Of a stretch of DNA of 33,140 bases, positions 21,922-30,308 are shown piece by piece. The position numbers and the translations under genes are program-made. The notes under the pieces are model-generated. The model did no database searches and was not told the origin of the DNA. It worked only from the letters and a program-made list of their open reading frames with translations. Numbering within the stretch: the stretch's first letter is position 1; the number at the start of each line of letters is the position of its first letter. Source of the DNA: JAAYKT01 sp964408955 (lineage in GTDB: Bacteria; Bacillota; Clostridia; Lutisporales; Lutisporaceae); the NCBI GenBank assembly GCA_964408955.1, contig CAYPBK010000029.1:1-33140 (forward strand), given 5' to 3'.

Positions 21922-22893
21922 TCAGCTCATTTTTATAAGAAGCCTGATGTCATCGCCGAAGAACTCAAACAAATCAAAGTTGCCAAACATACGAGAGGTT
22001 ATTCTTTCCGAATAATCCCTCATTATTTCTTTTACATCCAGATTAGTTGCAATCACCATTTTTTTAGAATTCAAAAGCCTTTTATTTAAAATATTATACA
22101 AGACCAAGCCGGAGAACTGGGTAGTAAGCTCAGTACCTAAATCATCAATAATCAATAAATCACAATTATTGATGGTTTCTATTACTTCGCTGCTTTGCTC
22201 TTCGTCTTCAAAGTTAAATTTATGCTTTCTTATTAAATCCATTAAATCAGGAGCGGATTGGTATATAGCGCTTTTGCCTGATAAGAGCAGCTCCTTGGCT
22301 ATGGAATGACACAGGTAGGTTTTACCCAAACCGGGTCTGCCTATAAAAAGCATATTTCTATTATGGTTATCAAAATCCCGAACGAACTTTATGCATTCCA
22401 AGTATATCTGCTGCATATTCCGTCTGGGAGACAAACCGTTTTCACCTGTTTTGTCGGAATAATATTCAATATTAAAATTATCAAAGCTTTCTTTTGTATC
22501 AGAAAGGTTGGAACGCATATAATTATACTCAATTTGTTTTTGCAATAAACAATTGCATTTTTGTAAACCAATAAAGCCTGTATCCAAGCATTTAACGCAA
22601 TCATATTTTGGCTCAAGATAATCATTGGGGTAATTATTTGAAGCAAGAGTTTCTGCCTTTTCAATTTTTAAATCCATTTGCTTTTTCTTTAAATAAGCTA
22701 AATGCTCTTCAGCATTGGCACTTTCAAATAGTACCGATTTTGTTATTTCAAGACCCAGAGAGATCATTTCCTCTTCTATTTCCTCAAGCCTAGGCAATTC
22801 CTTAAAGACTTTAATCTTTCTCTGCTCCAGCTCCTTGGAATTCTTACTTCTCAGAGCTTCATATTCCTTTAATATTTCATTTATATTAATCAT
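21922..22893 (-). CDS. DnaC/DnaI-type AAA+ helicase loader with a zinc-finger-like motif
   Basis: This 323-residue protein has a coiled N-terminal region (about 1-85) and a zinc-binding-like set Cys99, Cys102, Cys113, Cys115 ('CVKCLDTG' and 'KCNC'). The AAA+ core carries Walker A 'GRPGLGKT' (185-192) and Walker B 'LLIIDDLGTE' (246-255). The C-terminal 'RITSRMFGNFDLFEFFGDDI' carries the arginine-finger region. It would load the replicative helicase DnaB/DnaC onto DNA. ATG at 22893 is preferred to an in-frame GTG at 22902 because AGAGGTG lies just before it. It overlaps the stop of the DnaD-like gene by eight bases, so the two are coupled. Confidence 0.9.
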   Translation of the reverse strand: MININEILKEYEALRSKNSKELEQRKIKVFKELPRLEEIEEEMISLGLEITKSVLFESANAEEHLAYLKKKQMDLKIEKAETLASNNYPNDYLEPKYDCVKCLDTGFIGLQKCNCLLQKQIEYNYMRSNLSDTKESFDNFNIEYYSDKTGENGLSPRRNMQQIYLECIKFVRDFDNHNRNMLFIGRPGLGKTYLCHSIAKELLLSGKSAIYQSAPDLMDLIRKHKFNFEDEEQSSEVIETINNCDLLIIDDLGTELTTQFSGLVLYNILNKRLLNSKKMVIATNLDVKEIMRDYSERITSRMFGNFDLFEFFGDDIRLLIKMS

Positions 22894-23905
22894 TTTTAAC
22901 ACCTCTGCTCTTTTTAAGCAAATTTTGCTTCAGCAATTCCGGGTCATAGCTGCGGCCGTCAAAATTATCAAAGGTGCTTTTTTGAGGCTTGGTATTAGTC
23001 TTTTTTGTTCCTTTACTTGCTTTGGCTTGGTAAGCTTCCACTTCATTTATTGTAGTAAGTCCTTTATCATGCCAATCCGTAAGGATTTTATCCATATAGG
23101 AAATAGAAGGCTTTATAGTGTTTATAGTCAATTCGCAAGCTTTTAAAATAATATCATCACTAAAGGAAAATTCATAAAACCATTTATAAAGTGCCTTTTC
23201 CTCACCTAAAGTTGGCTGACGCTTTATCCTGAGATAATTAAGAACCTTGCTATAATTCTGCCATCTTTCTTTATGCTGTTCGGAGTATTCTAAAGCTTTT
23301 TTCTCCGAGTCAACCCCGGCATCAAACCAATTTCTTGCAACCTGCTTGAGATAAGGCAGGTCCTTTATATTTTTGGACAGGCAATGATCAATCACCATTA
23401 TCACTACCTCTGGGGGGAAATTATAGTCGTCAATCCAGTCAAGGAAAGCAAAGGTTTCGTTTTGGGACAAATCCCTACCGTATGCTCTATATATATAATC
23501 GAACATTTTTTTCGTTTTGCTGTTTTGTCTTGCGGAAATAATCCGGTCTGCACTATATTTGCTTTTCTTTTTTTCCTCACCTTTGATATTCAGCATGAGC
23601 TCCTTAATGCTGAGAAACTCAATAAAGAAGGAATCATTTTCCTCAGACGGGATGACCTTGATTATTCCTTGTTCCTCCCAATATTTCCATGCCTTTTTAA
23701 CGTCATTGATGCTTGTCCCAACGGTTTTCGCAATAGTTTCATCAGAAAGGCAGTTACTGCCTTCATAGCAGGAAGATTTTAACCCAAGAAGATAGATTTT
23801 TACAAAATCACCGGGGGCATTGGGCATATAATGATTTATAAAAACATTCTCAACAACTGTATTACCTAAATCCTCATTGAAATGTCTAAGACGAAAATAA
23901 TTCAT
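22886..23905 (-). CDS. DnaD/DnaB-like replication initiation protein
   Basis: This 339-residue protein has an N-terminal winged helix ('VFINHYMPNAPGDFVKIYLLGL', then 'LSDETIAKTVGTSINDVKKAWKYW' in the 50-75 region). Two DnaD-type C-terminal helical domains follow, each closing with the family Y-x3-I/V-x3-W motif: 'YLKQVARNWFDAGV' (about 189-202) and 'YMDKILTDWHDKGL' (about 273-286). The tail is basic and disordered. In Firmicutes such proteins bring the helicase loader to the origin or to stalled forks. It is followed by the loader gene with an eight-base overlap, and AGGTAA precedes the start codon on the minus strand. The gene is divergent from the redox complex operon. Confidence 0.92.
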   Translation of the reverse strand: MNYFRLRHFNEDLGNTVVENVFINHYMPNAPGDFVKIYLLGLKSSCYEGSNCLSDETIAKTVGTSINDVKKAWKYWEEQGIIKVIPSEENDSFFIEFLSIKELMLNIKGEEKKKSKYSADRIISARQNSKTKKMFDYIYRAYGRDLSQNETFAFLDWIDDYNFPPEVVIMVIDHCLSKNIKDLPYLKQVARNWFDAGVDSEKKALEYSEQHKERWQNYSKVLNYLRIKRQPTLGEEKALYKWFYEFSFSDDIILKACELTINTIKPSISYMDKILTDWHDKGLTTINEVEAYQAKASKGTKKTNTKPQKSTFDNFDGRSYDPELLKQNLLKKSRGVKND

Positions 23906-24078
23906 TGGCTTACCTCACATATATGTAAAATATAAATTCAAATCTATCTTATTATAGCATGAAATTCGAAAAAATTTTATGCATAATCTTAGTTACCCTT
24001 TCCAAGATAGACAAATAATTAACAATAAAAGATAAAAAAATCTAGTTTTTGACGTTATTTTTGGCAATTCTATGTAAA

Positions 24079-24107
24079 TTGACATAAGGTGCTCAATAAA
24101 TTATAAT
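24079..24107 (+). promoter_or_regulatory. Consensus sigma-A promoter of the Stn-like redox operon
   Basis: TTGACA (24079-24084), a 17-base spacer and TATAAT (24102-24107) match the housekeeping consensus at all twelve positions. Transcription would start near 24114, leaving a leader of about 60 bases. This predicts strong, largely constitutive expression. Confidence 0.85.
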
Positions 24108-24176
24108 TATAGTGTTTAATTGCTTTAATATCAATTGAAATAAAGCTTGCATTATTGAAATGGAGGTAAATTGTTT

Positions 24177-24665
24177 ATGGGAAAGGACAATTGCTGTTGT
24201 GCAGAATCAAGTCAATATTTTAACAATCTCAATAAAATATTGGCGAAGTACGAGGGAAAAGAATCAAATATGATTCCTATTTTGCAAGAAATACAAGAGT
24301 CTTACGGTTATCTACCCCGGGACATTCTTGAAGAGCTCTGCGATAGGACAGGGTTGCACCCGACACAGGTTATGGGTGTAATTACTTTTTATTCTCAATT
24401 TAGGCTAGAGCCAACAGGGGAACATGTAATAAGAGTTTGCTTTGGTACTGCATGCCATGTTAGAGGATCGGAGAAAATTGCAGAAGCTCTCAAAGAAGAA
24501 TTAAAAATCGATATAGGAGAGACAACGAAGGATAACAGATTTACCTTTGAGACGGTCGCATGCCTTGGCTGCTGCGGTCTTGCTCCTGTTATAATGGTTG
24601 ACAATGATGTATACGGCAAGCTGGTGCCAAAGGATATACCCGGTATTTTGGATAAATATCGATAA
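24177..24665 (+). CDS. NuoE/HydC-like [2Fe-2S] subunit of a soluble NAD(P)H redox complex
   Basis: This 162-residue thioredoxin-like ferredoxin has the NuoE ligand set Cys88-x4-Cys93 ('CFGTACHV') and Cys129-x3-Cys133 ('CLGCCGLAP'). The helical N-terminal 'MIPILQEIQESYGYLP' and 'LHPTQVMGVITFYSQF' are typical of NuoE/HndA/HydC. It passes electrons to or from the FMN subunit encoded next. An extra cysteine cluster at residues 6-8 is unusual. ATG 24177 is chosen over TTG 24171 for its spacing from GGAGG (24162-24166). It heads a three-gene operon that I compare to StnA of the Sporomusa Stn transhydrogenase; order and architecture support this, but subunit naming is by inference. Confidence 0.92.
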   Translation: MGKDNCCCAESSQYFNNLNKILAKYEGKESNMIPILQEIQESYGYLPRDILEELCDRTGLHPTQVMGVITFYSQFRLEPTGEHVIRVCFGTACHVRGSEKIAEALKEELKIDIGETTKDNRFTFETVACLGCCGLAPVIMVDNDVYGKLVPKDIPGILDKYR

Positions 24666-24696
24666 ATTAGATTAGCAAAAGAGGTGGTATTATAAA

Positions 24697-26478
24697 ATGG
24701 AAAAGTATCGCATTATGGTTTGCGGCGGTAGTGACTGTTCATCTTCTAATTCTAAGCAAATCTTAAAGAAATTTGAAGAACAAGCAGATAGAATTGCTGA
24801 GAAAGCCACTGTAGAAAAATCCCAATGCTTTGGTTTATGCGCTTATGGTCCCATAGTAGTTATTTATCCGGGACCAACAATATATAGTAAAGTTAGACCC
24901 GGCGATGTTGAGGAAATAATAGAATCCCATGTTGAAAATGACATAGTAGTTGAGAGACTTCGCTACAAAGGAGACAATGTAAAGAACTGGATAAGGTCCA
25001 TCAATGATTCGGAGTTTTATAAGAACCAATATAGAATAGCTCTTCGCAATTGCGGAATAATTAACCCGGAAAGTATAGATGAGTATATTGCCTTTGATGG
25101 GTACAAGGCGCTGACAAAAGCTCTGACAGAGTTAACCCCTGAGGAAATCATTGATATGATTAAGGAATCAGGTTTAAGAGGCAGAGGCGGCGGCGGGTTC
25201 CCCACGGGAAGTAAGTGGGAGTTTGCGGCAAAATCAAAAGATAGTATTAAATATATATGTTGTAATGCTGATGAAGGTGACCCCGGCGCTTTTATGGATA
25301 GAAGTATTTTAGAAAGTGATCCTCATTCCGTTTTAGAGGCTATGACAATAGCCAGCTATGCTATTGGCGGAAGTCAGGGATATATATATATCAGGGCGGA
25401 ATACCCTCTGGCGGTTGAACGTCTTACCATCGCGATTAATCAGGCACGTGAATATGGTTTGCTGGGCAAAAACATTTTAGGGACAGGCTTTGATTTCGAT
25501 ATTTCAATACGCCTTGGAGCGGGCGCCTTTGTATGCGGCGAAGAGACAGCCCTCATAGCTTCCATCGAAGGACAAAGGGGTATGCCAAGAATAAGACCGC
25601 CTTTTCCCGCTGTAAAAGGATTGTTTCAAAAGCCTACCTTGCTAAATAACGTAGAGACCTATGCAAATATATGCCCTATTATTAATAATGGTCCAAAATG
25701 GTTCTCTTCCATAGGAACGGAGAAATCAAAGGGTACAAAGGTTTTTGCTTTAGGCGGCAAAATAAATCATACGGGATTGGTTGAAGTGCCCATGGGTACG
25801 TCAATGAGAAAGATAATTTATGATATCGGTGAAGGTTGCCCCGATGGCAAAGAGTTTAAAGCAGTTCAAATGGGTGGACCCTCTGGCGGTTGCATACCTG
25901 CAGAGCTAATAGATACGGTAATTGACTATGATTCAGTAACAAAAACAGGAGCTATTATGGGCTCCGGCGGAATGATAGTCATGGATGAGGATAATTGCAT
26001 GGTTGATATTGCAAAGTTCTTCCTTGACTTTACTGTTGACGAGTCTTGCGGGAAATGTACCTTCTGCAGAGTCGGTATTAAAAGAATGAATGAAATTTTG
26101 ACAAGGATAAAAAACGGAGAGGGTAGAGAAGGAGATATTGAGCTATTAGAAGAGCTGGCTGAAAACATTAAGAAAAATTCTCTTTGCGGGCTGGGACAAA
26201 CAGCGCCCAATCCGGTTTTAACCACAATAAAATATTTCAGGAATGAATATGAAGCCCACATAAAGGACAAGAAATGCCCTGCAAAGCAGTGCAAGGGCCT
26301 TATCAAATATAGAATAATTCCCGATAAATGTACAGGCTGTACTCTATGCAGCAGGGTTTGTCCCGTTAAAGCCATATCCGGTGAGGTAAAAAAAGCTCAT
26401 TGGATAGACGACAGTGTTTGCAACAGGTGTGGAACCTGTAAAGAAACCTGTAAATTTAATGCTATTGTGGTTGAATAA
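24697..26478 (+). CDS. NuoF/HydB-like FMN- and NADH-binding subunit
   Basis: This 593-residue protein has an N-terminal thioredoxin-like [2Fe-2S] domain (Cys9, Cys14, Cys44, Cys48). The NuoF core shows the NADH/FMN glycine-rich 'GRGGGGFPTG' (162-171) and 'NADEGDPGAFMDR' (190-202). An SLBB region leads to the N3-type [4Fe-4S] ligands Cys451/454/457 and Cys497. A C-terminal ferredoxin domain with two [4Fe-4S] motifs follows (Cys545/548/551/555 and Cys575/578/581/585). This is the full HydB layout, as in electron-bifurcating hydrogenases and related complexes. Here the partner is not a hydrogenase subunit but the 1077-residue fusion that follows. It is the site of NADH oxidation or formation. 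Ribosome binding site AGAGGTGG; it lies 31 bases after the NuoE-like gene. Confidence 0.95.
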   Translation: MEKYRIMVCGGSDCSSSNSKQILKKFEEQADRIAEKATVEKSQCFGLCAYGPIVVIYPGPTIYSKVRPGDVEEIIESHVENDIVVERLRYKGDNVKNWIRSINDSEFYKNQYRIALRNCGIINPESIDEYIAFDGYKALTKALTELTPEEIIDMIKESGLRGRGGGGFPTGSKWEFAAKSKDSIKYICCNADEGDPGAFMDRSILESDPHSVLEAMTIASYAIGGSQGYIYIRAEYPLAVERLTIAINQAREYGLLGKNILGTGFDFDISIRLGAGAFVCGEETALIASIEGQRGMPRIRPPFPAVKGLFQKPTLLNNVETYANICPIINNGPKWFSSIGTEKSKGTKVFALGGKINHTGLVEVPMGTSMRKIIYDIGEGCPDGKEFKAVQMGGPSGGCIPAELIDTVIDYDSVTKTGAIMGSGGMIVMDEDNCMVDIAKFFLDFTVDESCGKCTFCRVGIKRMNEILTRIKNGEGREGDIELLEELAENIKKNSLCGLGQTAPNPVLTTIKYFRNEYEAHIKDKKCPAKQCKGLIKYRIIPDKCTGCTLCSRVCPVKAISGEVKKAHWIDDSVCNRCGTCKETCKFNAIVVE

Positions 26479-26503
26479 TTTAGTAAAGGGATGAGGTAGA
26501 GAT

Positions 26504-29500
26504 ATGGAAAAGATAAACTTAACTATAAATGGTAAAGCCCTTACTGCCAATCCTGGTCAAACTATATTGGATGTGGCAAAGGAAAACAGTCTTCTGATAC
26601 CGACGCTATGCCATGATGACAGACTTAAGCCTTTTGGTTCCTGTCTGCTTTGCAGAGTGGAGGTTGAGGGGGCTAGAGCCAATATGCTGGCTTGTGCAAC
26701 CCAAGTAACAGAAGGTATGGTGGTAAGAACAGAAACTGATGCAGTCAACGCTTCCAGAAAAATGTGCTTGGAACTCCTTCTGTCTCAGCACTATGGCGAC
26801 TGCACAGCCCCTTGCAGCTTGACTTGCCCGGCGGGAATAGATGTGCAGGGATATATTGCCCATATTGCCAATGGGAGATATCAGGAAGCGGTAAAGCTTA
26901 TTAAAGAGAAAAATCCTCTTCCCGTGGTTTGCGGAAGAGTATGTACCAGACCATGTGAAGATGAATGCAGAAGAAACCTGGTAGATGAAAGGGTAGGGAT
27001 AGATTATCTAAAAAGATTTGCTTCCGATTATGATTTAGAAATGGATGATCATTATCTGCCTATAAAAAAGCCTTCAACAGGTAAAAAAGCAGCTATTATA
27101 GGTGCGGGCCCTTCAGGACTGTCCTGTGCTTTTTATCTCGCCAAGGAAGGGCATAAGGTAACAATTTTTGAAAGATGGCCAAAAGGCGGAGGTATGCTTA
27201 GATACGGTATACCTGAGTATAGAATGCCCAAGGCTACCCTGGATAAAGAGATAGATACAATTAAAGAACTGGGAGTAGAAATACGCTATGATAATGTCTT
27301 TGGTAAAGATGTGACCTATGATAGCCTAAAAAAGGAAGGCTACGAAGCAATTTTCCTGGGGATAGGGTCCCAAACAGGGCAGCCTATCGGGTGCGAAGGT
27401 GAAATATGCCCTATGGGAGTATATCCAGGGGTAGACTTTTTAGGAAGAGTAGGACTGGGCGAAGAGATAGATTTGGTGGGGAAGCGAATTATTGTCATCG
27501 GTGGAGGAAATACAGCTGTTGATGCTTCCAGGACGGCACTTAGGCTTGGAGCCGAAAAAGTAACCATCGCATACAGAAGAACAAAGAAAGAGATGCCTGC
27601 CCATGAGATGGAGATTGAGGAAGCGGAATACGAAGGTGTGGAATTCCTTTTCCTTGTAGCACCAAAGAAAATAGTGAGCGAAGCGGGAAAACCTGTATGC
27701 ATTGAATTTATTAAAATGGAGCTGGGTGAGCCTGATGCTTCCGGCAGAAGAAGGCCTATAGAAATCCCAGGCTCAGAATTCAGAGCTCCTACAGATTATG
27801 TAATAGGTGCTATCGGTCAAACACAGGATTTAAGCTTTATTGATGACAGCTTTAAGTTGGAAACAAATAAAAACAAAATAGCTGTCAATCCGGATTTATT
27901 AACTACAAATATAGAGGGGGTTTTTGCCGGTGGTGATGGAGTTACCGGTCCTCAAACAGCTATAAAAGCAATTGCTGCGGGAAGAGTGGCAGCTTATTCT
28001 ATGGATAAATATTTAAAAGGAGAGAAGCTCGAGAAACTCCCTGAAATGTACAATCATGTAAAAGGGGAAAAGCTTGCAGATATAGATAAAAAGGAATATG
28101 AAGAATATGAAAAGATAGAAAAGATAAGAATGCCAATGCTGACTAAGGAGGAGAGAAGGCACAACTTTAAAGAGGTTGAGCTGGGCTTTACGGAGGAAAT
28201 GGCTAAAGCGGAAGCACAAAGATGCCTCTCCTGCGGTTGTAAGGATGTTCATGAATGCAAATTGAGGGAATACGCCACAACCTATGATGCCAAGCAAGAT
28301 AGATTAGCCGGAACTATAACAAAGCATCCTATTGATGAGAGTCATCCTTTTATAAGCAGGGATAAGAATAAATGTATTATGTGCGGAAGATGTGTAAGGA
28401 TTTGCTTGGAGGTACAGGGAGCAGGCGCTTTAGGCTTTATCTCCAGAGGATATGATACGGTTATTGAGCCATCCTTTGGCAAGCCTTTTGGTGAGGATAG
28501 CCGCTGCGAGTCTTGTGGTCAGTGCGTTTCCACTTGTCCTGTAGGGGCTTTGACAGAGAAGGTTCAGCTTCCAAAGCCGGGACCCTTTAAGGAGAAAGCC
28601 GTTGAAACTATATGCAATCACTGCGGTACAGGATGTACGGTTAAGCTACATGTTGCCGGAGATTTGTTTATACGGACCACCTCAGAAGGCGGCTTAGGAG
28701 TAAATAACGGAAACCTTTGTGAAAAAGGAAGATTCCAGAACAGCTTTATCAATTCTCCTGAAAGACTTTTAAAGCCAATGATAAAAAAACAAGGGAATTT
28801 GGTTGAAAGCACTTGGGAAGAAGCCTTTAATATAGTAGAAGAAAAGAAAAAGTCAATGGATATAGCGGCATTTATATCAGGAAAATCAACCAATGAAGAG
28901 ATTAAAGAATTAAAAAGAATTGCTTCCGGCAATATATACAGCTTTGAGTTAGAAACATCAGCCTTTGCCTTGGAGGACGCCTTTGGCAAGGATTATAAAA
29001 AAGTGTCCTACGAAGCCATAGAAAAAGCGGATACAATATTATGCTTAGGCTTTGACATTAAAGAAGAAAATCCCGTAGCTGCCCTTATGGTTAAAGCTGC
29101 TGCAGAAAAAGGCGCTTCCTTTATTATGGTAAGCAGCGAGGTGTCCAAGCTAGACAGGTATGCTGATATGGTGGTAAGGGTTGATGATTGCAAGGTTAAG
29201 GACTTTACAGAAAACTTGACCGGAGCGGTTAAATCTCAGTCAAAGGACAGTGTAGCCGCAGCTCTGGCTACAAAACTAAAGGCTTCAGAGACTCCTTTGG
29301 TTATCATAGGAGGTAGCGGAGACTATAATAGTGCAAAAGCTGCCGCAGAGCTGCTAAAAGCGCTGGGCAAAGACTCAGCTAACATATTGCTGATGCAAAA
29401 CTGCCCGAATTCTCTAGGCTTGATAAATGCCGGAGTAAAGCCTTTTAAAGGGAACGAGGATGCTACTAAGGATAAGTTAGTTTTAATATATGGTGAGGAC

Positions 29501-29737
29501 CCTATGTCAGATGAAAATGTTGCGGCAAAGCAGGTATTAAAAGATGCAGCCTTAGTAATACTATTTGATATGAAGCTGACCGAAACGGCAAAGTATGCGG
29601 ATGTTGTCTTGCCTATTACAAGCTTTGCGGAAAGCGAAGGAACCTATACCAATAGCGAAGGCAGAGTCCAGAAACTTAACAAAGCAATGGAGCCAAAGAC
29701 AGGGAAAGCAAATATAGAAGTCTTAAAATCCTTATAA
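26504..29737 (+). CDS. Fusion subunit: NuoG-type ferredoxin, NfnB/GltD-type NADPH-FAD module, ferredoxins and a degenerate molybdopterin domain (StnC-like)
   Basis: This 1077-residue protein reads, in order: a [2Fe-2S] plant-type ferredoxin (Cys36/47/50/64); cysteine motifs of the GltD/NfnB N-terminus (Cys100/104/108 and Cys143/147/151/155); an FAD site 'IIGAGPSGLS' (198-207); an NADPH site 'VIGGGNTAVDASR' (331-343) with 'AYRRTKKEMPA'; and the closing FAD motif 'GVFAGGDGVTGPQTA'. Next come two ferredoxin clusters (Cys624/627/630/634 and Cys668/671/674/678), a formate-dehydrogenase-type [4Fe-4S] site (Cys704/707/711/739) and about 330 residues of molybdopterin-type fold. The Cys/Sec that ligates molybdenum is not found after 'SGKSTNEE', so formate dehydrogenase activity is unlikely. 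With the two preceding genes this matches the Stn electron-bifurcating transhydrogenase (NADH, NADPH, ferredoxin). RBS GGGATGAGG; a terminator follows. Confidence 0.92.
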   Translation: MEKINLTINGKALTANPGQTILDVAKENSLLIPTLCHDDRLKPFGSCLLCRVEVEGARANMLACATQVTEGMVVRTETDAVNASRKMCLELLLSQHYGDCTAPCSLTCPAGIDVQGYIAHIANGRYQEAVKLIKEKNPLPVVCGRVCTRPCEDECRRNLVDERVGIDYLKRFASDYDLEMDDHYLPIKKPSTGKKAAIIGAGPSGLSCAFYLAKEGHKVTIFERWPKGGGMLRYGIPEYRMPKATLDKEIDTIKELGVEIRYDNVFGKDVTYDSLKKEGYEAIFLGIGSQTGQPIGCEGEICPMGVYPGVDFLGRVGLGEEIDLVGKRIIVIGGGNTAVDASRTALRLGAEKVTIAYRRTKKEMPAHEMEIEEAEYEGVEFLFLVAPKKIVSEAGKPVCIEFIKMELGEPDASGRRRPIEIPGSEFRAPTDYVIGAIGQTQDLSFIDDSFKLETNKNKIAVNPDLLTTNIEGVFAGGDGVTGPQTAIKAIAAGRVAAYSMDKYLKGEKLEKLPEMYNHVKGEKLADIDKKEYEEYEKIEKIRMPMLTKEERRHNFKEVELGFTEEMAKAEAQRCLSCGCKDVHECKLREYATTYDAKQDRLAGTITKHPIDESHPFISRDKNKCIMCGRCVRICLEVQGAGALGFISRGYDTVIEPSFGKPFGEDSRCESCGQCVSTCPVGALTEKVQLPKPGPFKEKAVETICNHCGTGCTVKLHVAGDLFIRTTSEGGLGVNNGNLCEKGRFQNSFINSPERLLKPMIKKQGNLVESTWEEAFNIVEEKKKSMDIAAFISGKSTNEEIKELKRIASGNIYSFELETSAFALEDAFGKDYKKVSYEAIEKADTILCLGFDIKEENPVAALMVKAAAEKGASFIMVSSEVSKLDRYADMVVRVDDCKVKDFTENLTGAVKSQSKDSVAAALATKLKASETPLVIIGGSGDYNSAKAAAELLKALGKDSANILLMQNCPNSLGLINAGVKPFKGNEDATKDKLVLIYGEDPMSDENVAAKQVLKDAALVILFDMKLTETAKYADVVLPITSFAESEGTYTNSEGRVQKLNKAMEPKTGKANIEVLKSL

Positions 29738-29753
29738 TAGCGAATAATCCTTT

Positions 29754-29807
29754 AAAGGCATTCCTTTCTATTAACCATGATTGGAAGGAATGCCTTTTAT
29801 TTTTATT
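29754..29807 (+). terminator. Rho-independent terminator after the Stn-like operon
   Basis: AAAGGCATTCCTT (29754-29766) is perfectly complementary to AAGGAATGCCTTT (29785-29797), followed by TTATTTTTATT. It closes the three-gene operon. Confidence 0.92.
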
Positions 29808-29830
29808 AAGATAAGTGAATAATAGGAATG

Positions 29831-29951
29831 TAGGCACATAGGCAAATGGGAATATGGGAATATGGGAACGTGGGAACATGGGAATGCAGGCACATAGGTT
29901 GATAGGCAAATGGGAACATAGAGGATGAAAGTTGGATGTTGGATGTTAGAA
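29831..29951. repeat. Short tandem repeats, 8-base unit TGGGAAYR and a larger mixed unit
   Basis: Five adjacent 8-base copies, TGGGAATA, TGGGAATA, TGGGAACG, TGGGAACA and TGGGAATG, fill 29847-29886, and another TGGGAACA lies at 29911-29918. A larger unit, AGGCACATAGG followed shortly by GGCAAATGGGAA, occurs at about 29832-29852 and again at 29888-29916. Two copies of the 7-base unit GTTGGAT plus a variant follow at 29931-29951. The region (in the gene-free stretch 29738-30308) looks slippage-prone and non-coding. Confidence 0.8.
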
Positions 29952-30034
29952 GCAGTAAGTGGCATAGCTTATTCATATTTGATAAAGATTGCATTGTGGA
30001 GAGGCTTAGAATCTGTTAGCGCAGTGGAGGATCA

Positions 30035-30074
30035 GTTGCGTCAACTGTTTGAGCGAAGCGAGTTTTGGCGCAAC
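30035..30074. repeat. Palindromic repeat-like hairpin (REP/MITE-like)
   Basis: GTTGCGTCAA (30035-30044) pairs with TTGGCGCAAC (30065-30074) with one G-T wobble, and the loop contains the alternating GAGCGAAGCGAG. The element is much richer in GC than its surroundings. It resembles a dispersed extragenic palindrome; its translation contains 'LFERSEF', which I have seen as a spurious small protein in many Firmicute genomes. Only one copy is in this window. Confidence 0.5.
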
Positions 30075-30231
30075 CCGGAACAAGCTTACAGATTATTTGC
30101 CATGTAACTTCTGCAATCGTATCAAATATAATAATCTATAAGAAAAAAAGCAGCTTCGTAGCATTAAATAATTATTCTTATACTATGAAGCCATATAGTT
30201 ACTAATAAATTATTCTCGGATTTTAAAAAAA

Positions 30232-30261
30232 TTGGACAAAAAATTTATGTACCTTTATAAT
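30232..30261 (+). promoter_or_regulatory. Probable gyrA promoter
   Basis: TTGGAC (30232-30237), 18 bases, and TATAAT (30256-30261); reading the -35 as TGGACA gives a 17-base spacer. A second TATAAT lies at 30272-30277. The leader would be about 40 bases. A hairpin upstream (GCTTCGTAG near 30152 with CTATGAAGC near 30184) has unknown meaning. Confidence 0.55.
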
Positions 30262-30308
30262 TGTTATAGGTTATAATTTTGCACAGAAATATATAGGAGG
30301 GGTAGCCA

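Noticed and set aside
25926..26375. 149-codon minus-strand open frame inside the NuoF-like gene
   Set aside because: Antisense shadow; the plus strand has all catalytic motifs.
24177..29737. Electron-bifurcating hydrogenase (HydABC)
   Set aside because: The large subunit lacks the H-cluster cysteine motifs and instead has NfnB/GltD and degenerate molybdopterin parts.
26504..29737. Formate dehydrogenase catalytic subunit
   Set aside because: No Cys or Sec molybdenum ligand is found and the domain is too short.
29831..29951. CRISPR array
   Set aside because: Units are 7 to 8 bases and contiguous, with no regular spacers and no cas genes.
29925..30107. Small open frame of 60 codons containing LFERSEF
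   Set aside because: It runs through the tandem repeats and the palindrome, has no good ribosome binding site, and looks like a translated repeat.
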